In this document: positions 1 to 6,318 of the stretch, in pieces
Position numbering within the stretch: position 1 is the stretch's first letter
How the letters are laid out: the number at the start of each line of letters is the position of its first letter
Assembly (NCBI GenBank): GCA_944381225.1
Contig: CALWKJ010000021.1
Location: 1 to 15,072, forward strand
From: an uncultured Clostridia bacterium
GTDB lineage: Bacteria; Bacillota; Clostridia; Christensenellales; UBA1242
DNA length: 15,072 nt
Direction of reading: 5' to 3'
The notes under the pieces: model-generated
Databases searched by the model: none
Told to the model about the DNA's origin: nothing
What the model saw: only the letters and a program-made list of their open reading frames with translations
Position numbers and translations under genes: made by a program

Positions 1-283
1 TAACACCCAAATCTGATGCAATTATAGCTTTTGAAACTTGTTTAACTTGACTTTGATCCCAAACATTTATCAAAATCATTCTTGCTTCTGGTACACTTAT
101 ATTTGCCATTTGATTTATTGGAGTTAAAACTCCGTAATATTCCACAAAAACTTTATCTAAAATATGTGGATTTGCCCTTCCGGCTCTGATTACTTGATAC
201 TCACTTACAAGATGCTCCAAGGCTTTTTTTAAGTTGTCTTCATAATCGCTCTTTATTTCATTTACCATTTCTAAATCTTGCAT
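1..283 (-). CDS. frr: Ribosome recycling factor, N-terminal half (cut by window edge)
   Basis: RRF splits post-termination 70S ribosomes together with EF-G so that subunits can be reused. The visible 94 codons start at ATG 281-283 and run off the window at position 1; the family is about 185 residues, so roughly half is present. The segment RAGRANPHILDKVFVEYYG followed by PINQMANISVPEARM is the characteristic RRF domain I/II junction, and it ends at SDLGV, the usual stretch before the central region. An AAGGAG ribosome binding site lies 5 nt upstream (289-294). A second ATG at 285-287 is out of frame and is not used. The gene lies 106 nt downstream of tsf, beyond that gene's terminator, so it probably has its own promoter. 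pyrH, the usual neighbour between tsf and frr, is absent. The family call is secure; only completeness is unknown. Confidence 0.95.
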   Translation of the reverse strand, partial: MQDLEMVNEIKSDYEDNLKKALEHLVSEYQVIRAGRANPHILDKVFVEYYGVLTPINQMANISVPEARMILINVWDQSQVKQVSKAIIASDLGV

Positions 284-307
284 ACATACTCCTTAAATAA
301 AAGTATA

Positions 308-332
308 ATTATATTACTATATAACACATCAA
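308..332 (-). promoter_or_regulatory. Weak candidate promoter for frr
   Basis: Because a terminator separates tsf from frr, a start site is expected in the AT-rich gap. Reading the minus strand, a perfect TATAAT lies at 308-313, about 14 nt before the frr ribosome binding site. The nearest -35-like hexamer, TTGATG (327-332), is only 13 nt away, which is shorter than the usual 16-18, so the -35 assignment is doubtful. Confidence 0.3.
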
Positions 333-361
333 TATTGCAAATGATTTAAAATAATAGAATT

Positions 362-388
362 AAAAAAACCACTATTAAAGTGGTTTTT
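362..388 (-). terminator. Intrinsic terminator after tsf
   Basis: On the minus strand, AAAAACCACT pairs with AGTGGTTTTT around a 5-nt loop and continues into a T-run (A-run 362-368 on the plus strand). It begins 1-2 nt after the tsf stop codon (TAG, 390-392). It closes the rpsB-tsf transcript and separates it from frr. Confidence 0.85.
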
Positions 389-389
389 C

Positions 390-1037
390 CTATTTATTTG
401 TCATTTTTGCGATTTCTTCTGCAAGATTATCTACTCGTTTTGTTAACCCTTCGCCCATTTCATATCGAACAAATCTTCTAATATTGATTTTTTCACCAAT
501 AGACAAAACTGCTTCATTTACAATTTCTTTTACAGATTTAGATGGATCTTTTACAAAATCTTGTTCCATTAAACAAATTTCTTTATAGAATTTATGAATT
601 CTTCCCTCAACCATTTTTTCAACTACATTTGCAGGTTTGCCTTCATTGATTGATTGAGCTGTTAAAATTTCTTTTTCTTTTTCTACTTCTTCAGCAGGTA
701 CTTCTTCAATTGTAACATATTTTGGATTTGCTGCTGCAATTTGCATTGCTATGTCTTTTAAAAGAGTTTTAAATTGGTCGCTTCTTGCTACAAAATCTGT
801 TTCGCAATTAATTTCTACTAAAACTCCTATTTTTCCACCCATATGGATATAAGAAGCAACGGCACCTTCTGCAGCAATTCTGTCTGCTTTTTTTGCAGCT
901 GCTGCTATGCCTTTTTCTCTAAGCCACAACACAGCTTTATCAAAATTTCCATCACTTTCTGTTAAAGCTTTTTTACAATCCATCATGCCAGCACCTGTGC
1001 TTGCACGAAGTTTAACTACGTCTTGTGCAGTAAACAT
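390..1037 (-). CDS. tsf: Translation elongation factor Ts (EF-Ts), short form
   Basis: EF-Ts is the guanine nucleotide exchange factor that releases GDP from EF-Tu in the cytoplasm. The N-terminal UBA-like domain (about residues 3-50) contains VKLRASTGAGMMDCKKAL, and TDFVAR (80-85) is the signature that contacts the EF-Tu nucleotide pocket. The protein is 215 residues, against about 283-293 in E. coli and B. subtilis. This matches the shorter form known from some Bacillota and Thermus, in which part of the core and coiled-coil region is missing. The start is ATG 1035-1037. Its AAAGGAG ribosome binding site lies in the last codons of rpsB, with a slightly long spacing of about 10 nt. The gap to rpsB is 5 nt, so the two genes are co-transcribed and possibly translationally coupled. 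Confidence 0.96.
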   Translation of the reverse strand: MFTAQDVVKLRASTGAGMMDCKKALTESDGNFDKAVLWLREKGIAAAAKKADRIAAEGAVASYIHMGGKIGVLVEINCETDFVARSDQFKTLLKDIAMQIAAANPKYVTIEEVPAEEVEKEKEILTAQSINEGKPANVVEKMVEGRIHKFYKEICLMEQDFVKDPSKSVKEIVNEAVLSIGEKINIRRFVRYEMGEGLTKRVDNLAEEIAKMTNK

Positions 1038-1042
1038 ACTAT

Positions 1043-2017
1043 TTATTCTCCTTTTGGTTCTTCGGTTTCTGTTGTTTTTTCAACTTTTTTTGCTCTAGTT
1101 TTTTTAACTGGCTTTTCCTCTTGCGTCTCTTTTGTTGCATCATCTGTTTTTACAGGTTCTTTTTTATCTGCATCTTCAGCAATTTTTGTTTCTTCAGGCT
1201 TTGGTGCTTTTTTTGATTTTGATTTTTTTACAGGTTTTTCTTCATCTTCTTCTTTTGTTTCAGTAGGTTTAACTTCTGCTAAAACAGCACTCATGTCCAC
1301 AAATTCTTCTTCATCTGTATTTTTATTTAAAGAAACTCCTTCTCTAGCTTCAATAACTGCATCGGCAATTGCGCTAGCTATTAATTTTACAGAACGAATA
1401 GCATCATCATTCCCTGGAATTACATAATCAATGCCTGTTGGGTCACAATTAGTATCAATAAGTCCTACCATAGGTATGTTTAGTGCTTTTGCTTCTTTAA
1501 CACAAATATGTTCTTTTGAAGAGTCAACAACAAATATAACCCCCGGCATTTCATGCATATCTTTAATACCGCCAAGATTTGCTTCTAATTTTTCTCTTTC
1601 GTGTTTTAAAAGAGCAACTTCTTTTTTAGGTAGCAAATTAAATTCTCCAACTTTTTCCATTTGATTTAATTTGTTCAACCTTTCAATTCTTAATTTGATT
1701 GTTTTAAAATTGGTTAAACAACCACCAAGCCAACGATTGTTTACATAAAACATTCCACATCTTTCGGCTTCTTCTTTAACTGCTTCTTGAGCTTGTTTTT
1801 TTGTTCCAACAAATAGAACAGATTTTCCCGATGCTACAACATCTCTAACAAATGAGTATGCTTTATCTATAAGCATCGATGTTTCTTCTAGATTGATGAT
1901 GTGAATATCATTTCTTGCAGTGAAAATATATTTTGCCATTTTTGGATTCCATTTTCTTGTTTGATGTCCAAAATGCACTCCTGCTTCTAGAAGTTGTTTC
2001 ATTGAAATAACTGACAT
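1043..2017 (-). CDS. rpsB: 30S ribosomal protein S2 with long charged C-terminal tail
   Basis: S2 is a late-assembling protein on the solvent side of the small subunit, bridging head and body. Residues 1-230 are a complete standard S2: MSVISMKQLLEAGVHFGHQ at the N-terminus, RWLGG (95-99), GVIFVVD (159-165), and DTNCDP with YVIPGNDDAIRS (188-209). The family usually ends near residue 230-260. Here the chain runs on to 324, with residues about 234-324 rich in Lys, Glu, Thr and Pro and with no predicted fold; EEKPVKK occurs twice (259-265 and 300-306). The start is ATG 2015-2017, with a perfect AAGGAGG at 2023-2029, 5 nt away. In-frame codons further upstream (to 2089) lack a ribosome binding site and do not resemble S2. 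The gene is first in the rpsB-tsf operon. Confidence 0.97.
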   Translation of the reverse strand: MSVISMKQLLEAGVHFGHQTRKWNPKMAKYIFTARNDIHIINLEETSMLIDKAYSFVRDVVASGKSVLFVGTKKQAQEAVKEEAERCGMFYVNNRWLGGCLTNFKTIKLRIERLNKLNQMEKVGEFNLLPKKEVALLKHEREKLEANLGGIKDMHEMPGVIFVVDSSKEHICVKEAKALNIPMVGLIDTNCDPTGIDYVIPGNDDAIRSVKLIASAIADAVIEAREGVSLNKNTDEEEFVDMSAVLAEVKPTETKEEDEEKPVKKSKSKKAPKPEETKIAEDADKKEPVKTDDATKETQEEKPVKKTRAKKVEKTTETEEPKGE

Positions 2018-2098
2018 TTTTTCCTCCTTGTTTTTAGTCATCCTTAATGTTTTAAAGCTCCCTCCACAACCTGCAAAATGCATAGGCAACCGTTTTGA

Positions 2099-2125
2099 AA
2101 TTTACATTAAGTGTTTATTTGTCAA
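2099..2125 (-). promoter_or_regulatory. Promoter of rpsB-tsf
   Basis: On the minus strand, a consensus TTGACA (2120-2125) is followed after 15 nt by TAAATT (2099-2104), with a TG just before it (TGTAAATT). The -35 is perfect, while the -10 and spacing are imperfect. It would give an rpsB leader of about 75 nt. A second, weaker TTGCTT/TATTTT pair lies further upstream. Confidence 0.55.
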
Positions 2126-2181
2126 TGATGACCTATATAAAATAACATATTATTTTACTTAAAGCAAGAAAAATTTACAAA

Positions 2182-2215
2182 GAAAAAAAAATAACCCAAA
2201 TTACGGGGTTATTTT
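2182..2215 (-). terminator. Intrinsic terminator after fakA
   Basis: On the minus strand, AAAATAACCC and GGGTTATTTT form a 10-bp stem around an 8-nt loop, followed by a run of T (A-run 2183-2190 on the plus strand). It lies about 10 nt past the fakA stop codon and ends the yloU-fakA transcript before the rpsB promoter. Confidence 0.9.
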
Positions 2216-2225
2216 ATCAACAAAT

Positions 2226-3863
2226 TTATTCCATAGATATAATGTAATAATACACAGGTTGTCCACCATCGATGACTGTAACTTCACAGTTTGGATATTT
2301 TAAGGCCAATGTTTCCCTAAGTTTTTCGGCATCTTCTTGTTTTACATCTTCTCCGTAAAATAATGTTATGCTAACCATGCTTTCATCCATCATTTTTGCG
2401 ATTAAGTCTTCAGTGGTTGGATTTACCAAATTACCCTTAGCCAAAATTGCTTTATCATCTAAACCAATAATTTCACCAACAGACAAATCAAATCCATCTA
2501 CGTGCGTCGACCTTACAGCATAAGTAACAGAGGCGCTTTTTACGTTTTTAAAAGCATCTGTCATATTTTTTGTGTTATCTTCTATTGTTCCATCTGGGTT
2601 AAACGCTAGTGATGCAGAAATTCCTTCTGGGATACTTCTAGTTGGAATAACTATTAAATTTTTAGCTGTCAAGCCCTTTGCTTGTTCTGCTGCAAGTATT
2701 ATGTTTTTATTGTTTGGAAAAACGTAAACTGTTTTCGCTGGTACCTTGTCTACTGCTTGGGCAATATCTGCAGCACTTGGATTCATGGTTTGCCCACCTT
2801 GAATAATCTCATCAATCATCAAATCTTTCATAAGATCTGCTATTCCTTTTCCTGGAGCAACTGATACCATTCCAAGTTCTTTTAAATCTTCTTGCTTTTG
2901 ACCAGCCTTTTTCTTTAATTCACGATTTTGCTCTCGCATGTTTTCTATTTTTAAATTATACAATTCACCTAATTCAAGGGCATAGCCTAGTGCCAAATTC
3001 GGTTGATTAGTATGAACGTGAACCTTCACCAACAGCAAATCTCCAATGCACAAAACAGAATCTCCAATTTGCATCAATTTCTCTTTCAATTTTTCAATAT
3101 CTGCTTCGGTTGTTTTTTTGTGCATATTGATAATCATATACTCTGTACAATAACCAAATTCAATATCTGCCAAGTTATTAATGTCGGCAATTACATCATC
3201 TGCCGTTTGCACAGGTTGTCCGTCTTCAAATACCGTGCTAAAATCTTCCTCTCCAATAAGAGCTTTTCTAAATCCAGTAAAAATAACTATAATTCCTCTG
3301 CCACCAGCATCTACAACTCCAGCTTTCTTTAAAACTGGAAGCATTTCTGGGGTTTGTTGCAAAGTTTCTTCACCTTTTTCAATAACAAGTCTAAAAAATT
3401 CTTCCAAGTCAGAAGTCTTTTTTGCAATTTCAACAGCTTGCTCGCCCATTACTCTTATAATAGTTAAAATTGTACCTTCCTTTGGTTTTGTAACAGCTTT
3501 GTAAGCAATCTTGCTTCCCTCAACGATTGCCTTTGCAAAAATTTTTGTTGTAATGTTCTCCACATTCATCAATACAGATGTCATGCCTTTAACAATTTGA
3601 GATGTTATTACTCCTGAATTTCCTCTAGCTCCTCTTAAAGCACCTTTTGCAAAAGCTTCACAAAGATTTTGCAAAGAATTATCAGGACAATTTTTTACTT
3701 CGTTACCTGCAGATTTCATAGTTAAAAACATATTTGTTCCCGTATCACCATCTGGCACAGGAAACACATTTAAAGAATCTACAAGTTGTTTATTTTGATC
3801 AAGAAGTGCAACACCACCAAGAATCATTTTCCTAAAAGTTGCACCATTTATCGCCTTTTGCAT
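2226..3863 (-). CDS. fakA: Fatty acid kinase ATP-binding subunit FakA (DAK2/DegV-like, YloV)
   Basis: FakA phosphorylates fatty acids that are presented by a DegV-family FakB carrier, giving acyl-phosphate for phospholipid synthesis. The 545 residues match the roughly 550-residue family with three parts. An N-terminal DhaL/DAK2 domain has the Mg-ATP motif DGDTGTNM at 38-45. The middle domain has the putative metal ligands C239, H282 and H284 (in FGYC and KVHVHT), which correspond to the zinc site described in Staphylococcus FakA. The C-terminal domain is DegV-like, from about 330 (SVAPGKG, YVFPNNKNI) to the end. The start ATG 3861-3863 has AGGAG 6 nt upstream, next to the yloU stop. The gap to yloU is 9 nt, forming the conserved yloU-yloV pair. 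No FakB gene is in the window. Older annotations call this family a dihydroxyacetone kinase-like phosphatase. Confidence 0.93.
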   Translation of the reverse strand: MQKAINGATFRKMILGGVALLDQNKQLVDSLNVFPVPDGDTGTNMFLTMKSAGNEVKNCPDNSLQNLCEAFAKGALRGARGNSGVITSQIVKGMTSVLMNVENITTKIFAKAIVEGSKIAYKAVTKPKEGTILTIIRVMGEQAVEIAKKTSDLEEFFRLVIEKGEETLQQTPEMLPVLKKAGVVDAGGRGIIVIFTGFRKALIGEEDFSTVFEDGQPVQTADDVIADINNLADIEFGYCTEYMIINMHKKTTEADIEKLKEKLMQIGDSVLCIGDLLLVKVHVHTNQPNLALGYALELGELYNLKIENMREQNRELKKKAGQKQEDLKELGMVSVAPGKGIADLMKDLMIDEIIQGGQTMNPSAADIAQAVDKVPAKTVYVFPNNKNIILAAEQAKGLTAKNLIVIPTRSIPEGISASLAFNPDGTIEDNTKNMTDAFKNVKSASVTYAVRSTHVDGFDLSVGEIIGLDDKAILAKGNLVNPTTEDLIAKMMDESMVSITLFYGEDVKQEDAEKLRETLALKYPNCEVTVIDGGQPVYYYIISME

Positions 3864-3872
3864 TATATTCTC

Positions 3873-4223
3873 CTAAACTCTAACACCAACAACATGAATG
3901 TTGACTGTATCGACAATCATTCCTGTGAACTTCTCTACGCTAAATTTAATTGTTTTTTTCAAGCTTTCAGCTACAGCGCTCACAGAAATACCGTATTTTA
4001 AAATACAGTATATGTCGATAAATATTCGATTGTCTATATTATTAATTTTTATTCCACGTGAATATGGTTGTTTTACTAAAAGTTCGCGAATTCCATCTTT
4101 TAGGTTTTTAGATACCAAATCTACAACGCCATAAGAATCAAGAGTTGCAAAACCTGCGACCGAAGCTATTGCCTCGTTCGAAATTGTAATCTTGCCATAG
4201 AAGTTGTTAGTTTCGACAGCCAT
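3873..4223 (-). CDS. yloU: Asp23/Gls24 family envelope stress protein (YloU-like)
   Basis: This 116-residue protein has the Asp23/Gls24 pattern: GKITISNEAIASVAGFAT near the N-terminus, a central IKINNIDNRIFIDIYCILKYG beta segment (cited by its ends, about residues 58-78), an amphipathic helix with VAESLKK, and a terminal VNIHVVGV strand. Family members associate with the membrane or envelope, and some are alkaline-shock induced; the exact role of YloU is unknown. I chose ATG 4221-4223 because GGAGGGG precedes it directly. The in-frame ATG at 4236-4238 has no ribosome binding site, and its extra residues MSGGE encode that very ribosome binding site. It is first in an operon with fakA and divergent from rpmB. 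Confidence 0.92.
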   Translation of the reverse strand: MAVETNNFYGKITISNEAIASVAGFATLDSYGVVDLVSKNLKDGIRELLVKQPYSRGIKINNIDNRIFIDIYCILKYGISVSAVAESLKKTIKFSVEKFTGMIVDTVNIHVVGVRV

Positions 4224-4252
4224 TTCCCCTCCACTCATAAATTCGCAAGATA

Positions 4253-4281
4253 AATATACAATAAAAAAAACTTTTCTTCAA
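4253..4281 (-). promoter_or_regulatory. Promoter of yloU-fakA
   Basis: On the minus strand, TTGAAG (4276-4281), a 17-nt spacer and TATATT (4253-4258) form a good sigma-A type promoter 30 nt upstream of the yloU start. It is back to back with the rpmB promoter; the two cores are separated by about 38 nt. Confidence 0.75.
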
Positions 4282-4319
4282 GTATTTTTTACATTTTTTT
4301 AAAAAATCACACAAAACTC

Positions 4320-4348
4320 TTGATTTGTTTCAAAAAAAATGATAGTAT
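4320..4348 (+). promoter_or_regulatory. Promoter of rpmB
   Basis: TTGATT (4320-4325), a 17-nt spacer and TAGTAT (4343-4348), with an extended TG at 4340-4341, form a good sigma-A type promoter 34 nt upstream of the rpmB start codon. Confidence 0.75.
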
Positions 4349-4382
4349 TTGTTGTAAAAATTAAAAACTAACGGAGGATACA

Positions 4383-4565
4383 ATGAGCAGAACATGTGAA
4401 ATATGTGGAAAAGGTAAAATGGCAGGACACAATGTTAGCCATAGCAATAGAAAATCAAATCGCACTTATGAAGTAAATTTGCAAAAAACAACAGTTGTTG
4501 TAGATGGAAAAGAAAAAGTTGTTAAAGCATGCACAAAATGTATAAAAACAGCTAAAAAAGCGTAA
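4383..4565 (+). CDS. rpmB: 50S ribosomal protein L28, zinc-binding type
   Basis: L28 is a small large-subunit protein near the E site. The 60-residue product has CEICGKG (5-11), the family core GHNVSHSNRKSNR (15-27) and CTKC (51-54). The two CxxC pairs place it in the Zn-containing (C+) class. The start ATG 4383-4385 follows ACGGAGG with about 5 nt spacing. It is the only plus-strand gene. Its promoter is divergent from yloU-fakA, and it converges on spoVM, the same arrangement as in B. subtilis. It is transcribed alone, between its own promoter and a terminator. Confidence 0.97.
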   Translation: MSRTCEICGKGKMAGHNVSHSNRKSNRTYEVNLQKTTVVVDGKEKVVKACTKCIKTAKKA

Positions 4566-4576
4566 TTTAAAATGAT

Positions 4577-4605
4577 ACTCACCCCTTAACTGAGGTGAGT
4601 TTTTT
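4577..4605 (+). terminator. Intrinsic terminator after rpmB, possibly shared with spoVM
   Basis: ACTCACC (4577-4583) pairs with GGTGAGT (4594-4600) around a 10-nt loop and is followed by TTTTT. It starts 11 nt after the rpmB stop codon. Read from the other strand, the same hairpin is 12 nt beyond the spoVM stop and is followed by ATCATTTT, so it may also end the minus-strand transcript, though less efficiently. Confidence 0.88.
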
Positions 4606-4617
4606 ATATGTAGCTCG

Positions 4618-4698
4618 TTATTTTATTATAATTTTTTTACACAAAAATTTCAATATACCAGATAAAAATTTTGGGGCCTTTATACAAATTATTTTCAT
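4618..4698 (-). CDS. spoVM: SpoVM-like sporulation peptide, 26 residues
   Basis: SpoVM is an amphipathic-helix peptide that recognises the convex forespore membrane and anchors SpoIVA to start coat assembly. This 26-codon frame begins MKIICIKAPKF and continues LSGILKFLCKK, ending in IIIK. It has exactly the length of B. subtilis SpoVM, with about 10 identical positions: M1, K2, I6, K7, P9, K10, F11, L12, G14 and I15. P9, important for curvature sensing in B. subtilis, is conserved. The start ATG 4696-4698 has AGGAG (4706-4710) 7 nt upstream, and the stop is TAA 4618-4620. It lies between rpe and the convergent rpmB, the same place as in B. subtilis (where thiN intervenes). The last six residues differ from B. 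subtilis. Length, motif, ribosome binding site and synteny together make the call strong despite the small size. Confidence 0.9.
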   Translation of the reverse strand: MKIICIKAPKFLSGILKFLCKKIIIK

Positions 4699-4716
4699 AT
4701 TTTTTCTCCTCGTATA

Positions 4717-4745
4717 ATATTATGCTATTAATAAATTAAACGTTC
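4717..4745 (-). promoter_or_regulatory. Candidate sigma-E-like promoter for spoVM
   Basis: On the minus strand, GAACGTT (4739-4745), a 14-nt spacer and CATAATAT (4717-4724) match the B. subtilis sigma-E consensus (KMATATT, 14-15, CATACAHT) at about 5 of 7 and 6 of 8 positions. spoVM is sigma-E controlled in B. subtilis. The start point would fall near 4710, at the very edge of the ribosome binding site, leaving a short leader, so the call is tentative. Confidence 0.35.
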
Positions 4746-5400
4746 ACCTTAAATCATTAATTGCCAATAATCTGTTTTTGCTGTTGTAAACATAGCTTCC
4801 ACTTACTAAAATGTCGGCACCAAATTCTTTTAATTTCTTGCTTACGCTTGGATTTATTCCTCCGTCTATCTCTATTTTTAATTTTATGTTAAAATCTTTT
4901 TTTATTTTATTTAATTCAATTACCTTTGAATAAGTTTGTTCGATAAATTTTTGACCACTTTTACCCGGTTCAACACTCATTATTAAAATTATATCGCAGT
5001 AAACAATATAAGTTAAAATTTCTTCAACTGCTGTTTTAGGTTTAATACTAAGTCCACTTAAAGCACCCAATTTTCTTATCTTTTTTAAATCTTTTATTAA
5101 CTTTTTCTTATCTTTATATGCCTCAAAATGAACAGTAATTATATTAGCTCCACTTTGAAAATATTTTTTTATAAACTTTGAAGGCGATTCAATCATTAAA
5201 TGAACATCCAATGGCAAAAGTGTTTTTTCTTTAATGATTTTTAAAACATCGTACGAAAATGTTTTACTTTCAACAAATTTACCATCCATTATATCACAGT
5301 GCAACAAATCAGCATCATTTTTTATTTCGTCTACAAACTCTATTATATCTTCAACTGTCTTTGCAGGATCGGTTGAAGGCGCAATTAATAATTTATCCAT
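4744..5400 (-). CDS. rpe: Ribulose-phosphate 3-epimerase
   Basis: Rpe interconverts ribulose 5-phosphate and xylulose 5-phosphate in the pentose phosphate pathway. The 218-residue TIM-barrel protein keeps the active site: IAPS (S9), LHCDIMDG (H34, D36, M38), DVHLM (H67), the catalytic D179 in IDGGIN, and the phosphate-binding VSGSYV (199-204). Two segments drift from the common pattern. IAPSTDPAKT replaces IAPSILSAD, and the flexible loop reads SVEPGKSGQ (142-150) instead of NPGFGGQ. A related ketose-phosphate specificity therefore cannot be excluded, but location supports rpe. The start ATG overlaps the end of rsgA by 8 nt, with only a weak GGGTAG as ribosome binding site, which suggests translational coupling. 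Confidence 0.88.
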   Translation of the reverse strand: MDKLLIAPSTDPAKTVEDIIEFVDEIKNDADLLHCDIMDGKFVESKTFSYDVLKIIKEKTLLPLDVHLMIESPSKFIKKYFQSGANIITVHFEAYKDKKKLIKDLKKIRKLGALSGLSIKPKTAVEEILTYIVYCDIILIMSVEPGKSGQKFIEQTYSKVIELNKIKKDFNIKLKIEIDGGINPSVSKKLKEFGADILVSGSYVYNSKNRLLAINDLR

Positions 5401-6268
5401 GTGTTTCTACCCACTTTTTTTGTAATGTTTCGTATATCTTATTGTATCGGATATGTCTATTTTTGTCCAAAATTTTGTTTTCAACTAGTTGTTTAATCTT
5501 ACAATCTTTAACAGGCTCTTTTGTATGTGTACAACTGCTGTACTTGCAATCCAATTTATGTTCATTATAATCGGGATAATAATATGGCAATTCATAATAA
5601 GGAATATCTAATAATATTTCATTTAATGATGTGAATCCTGAAGTATCAGCAATCATAATATTGTCAAAACAATAAATTTCACTGTGCCTTGTAGTATTTT
5701 TCCCCCTGTTTAATTTAGCGCTTAAGTTGCCTTCGTTTGCAAGTTGATTTTTAAAAATTAAGTTAATAAGTGCAGATTTGCCAACAGCAGACTGTCCTGC
5801 AAAGGCCGAAATTTTATTTTTTAAAGCGTTTTTTAATAATTCAATGTTAAATCCACTTTTTGCTGAAGCAAAAATAGTTTTAACAAATTTAGAATATGTA
5901 AATTCAACATATTTATTTTCTTCATCGCTGACATCTTGTTTATTTACTAAAATTATAGGTTCAATATTGTAAAAATAAGAAAAAAGCAATAATTTATCAA
6001 CCAACATATAATCTGGCTTCGGAATGTGCGCGATTACAATAATTAATTGATCGATATTTGCAACAGGTGGTCTTATCAAAAAATTTTTTCTTTTTTCAAT
6101 TCTTGTAATTATATAAATCCCGTTATCATAAAAAAATTCTACATTGTCTCCTATAAAAACACCTTTTGATTTTAATGTGCCTCTAGACTTACATTTATAA
6201 ACTTTATTCTCATTATTGCACATAACCCAAAAATCATCGGCTAATTTTTTTATAACAATACCCTTCAC
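5393..6268 (-). CDS. rsgA: Ribosome small subunit-dependent GTPase RsgA
   Basis: RsgA is a late 30S assembly checkpoint GTPase. The 291 residues show an N-terminal OB fold and the circularly permuted GTPase order: G4 NKQD (109-112), G5 SAKSG (135-139), the P-loop GQSAVGKS (158-165), a switch with GKNTTRH, and G3 DTSG (208-211, where DTPG is usual). A C-terminal zinc motif, CKYSSCTHTKEPVKDC (C241, C246, H248, C256), follows. I chose the GTG start at 6266-6268: GGGGGAG lies 5 nt upstream, and the sequence VKGIVIKK matches the family start. The in-frame ATG at 6287-6289 would add seven residues that include the ribosome binding site itself. The gene lies 50 nt after rlmN and overlaps rpe. The Ser/Thr kinase and phosphatase genes common between rlmN and rsgA are absent. 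Confidence 0.95.
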   Translation of the reverse strand: MKGIVIKKLADDFWVMCNNENKVYKCKSRGTLKSKGVFIGDNVEFFYDNGIYIITRIEKRKNFLIRPPVANIDQLIIVIAHIPKPDYMLVDKLLLFSYFYNIEPIILVNKQDVSDEENKYVEFTYSKFVKTIFASAKSGFNIELLKNALKNKISAFAGQSAVGKSALINLIFKNQLANEGNLSAKLNRGKNTTRHSEIYCFDNIMIADTSGFTSLNEILLDIPYYELPYYYPDYNEHKLDCKYSSCTHTKEPVKDCKIKQLVENKILDKNRHIRYNKIYETLQKKWVETHG

Positions 6269-6290
6269 AATAACTCCCCCTTTATTCATT

Positions 6291-6308
6291 ATATTGCATA
6301 AGCAATAT
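6291..6308 (-). repeat. Small inverted repeat between rlmN and rsgA
   Basis: ATATTGC and GCAATAT form a perfect 7-bp stem with a 4-nt loop in the 50-nt gap after the rlmN stop. No T-run follows on the minus strand, so it is not a terminator. It could be an mRNA stability or processing hairpin, or chance in AT-rich DNA. Confidence 0.4.
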
Positions 6309-6318
6309 TTGCATAATA

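Noticed and set aside
1023..1427. 134-codon plus-strand open frame
   Set aside because: It lies antisense to the low-complexity S2 tail and tsf start, is Ser/Phe-rich as expected from the reverse of Lys/Glu codons, and has no ribosome binding site.
2018..2089. Extended N-terminus for S2 (24 extra residues)
   Set aside because: The extra codons have no ribosome binding site and no S2 similarity; a perfect AAGGAGG sits before the internal ATG at 2015-2017.
4224..4382. Riboswitch or small RNA in the divergent rpmB/yloU gap
   Set aside because: The 159 nt are explained by two back-to-back sigma-A promoters and leaders; no stable hairpin was found.
6269..6289. ATG start for rsgA seven codons upstream
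   Set aside because: The extra codons include the GGGGGAG ribosome binding site of the GTG start, and the protein aligns with its family from the GTG.
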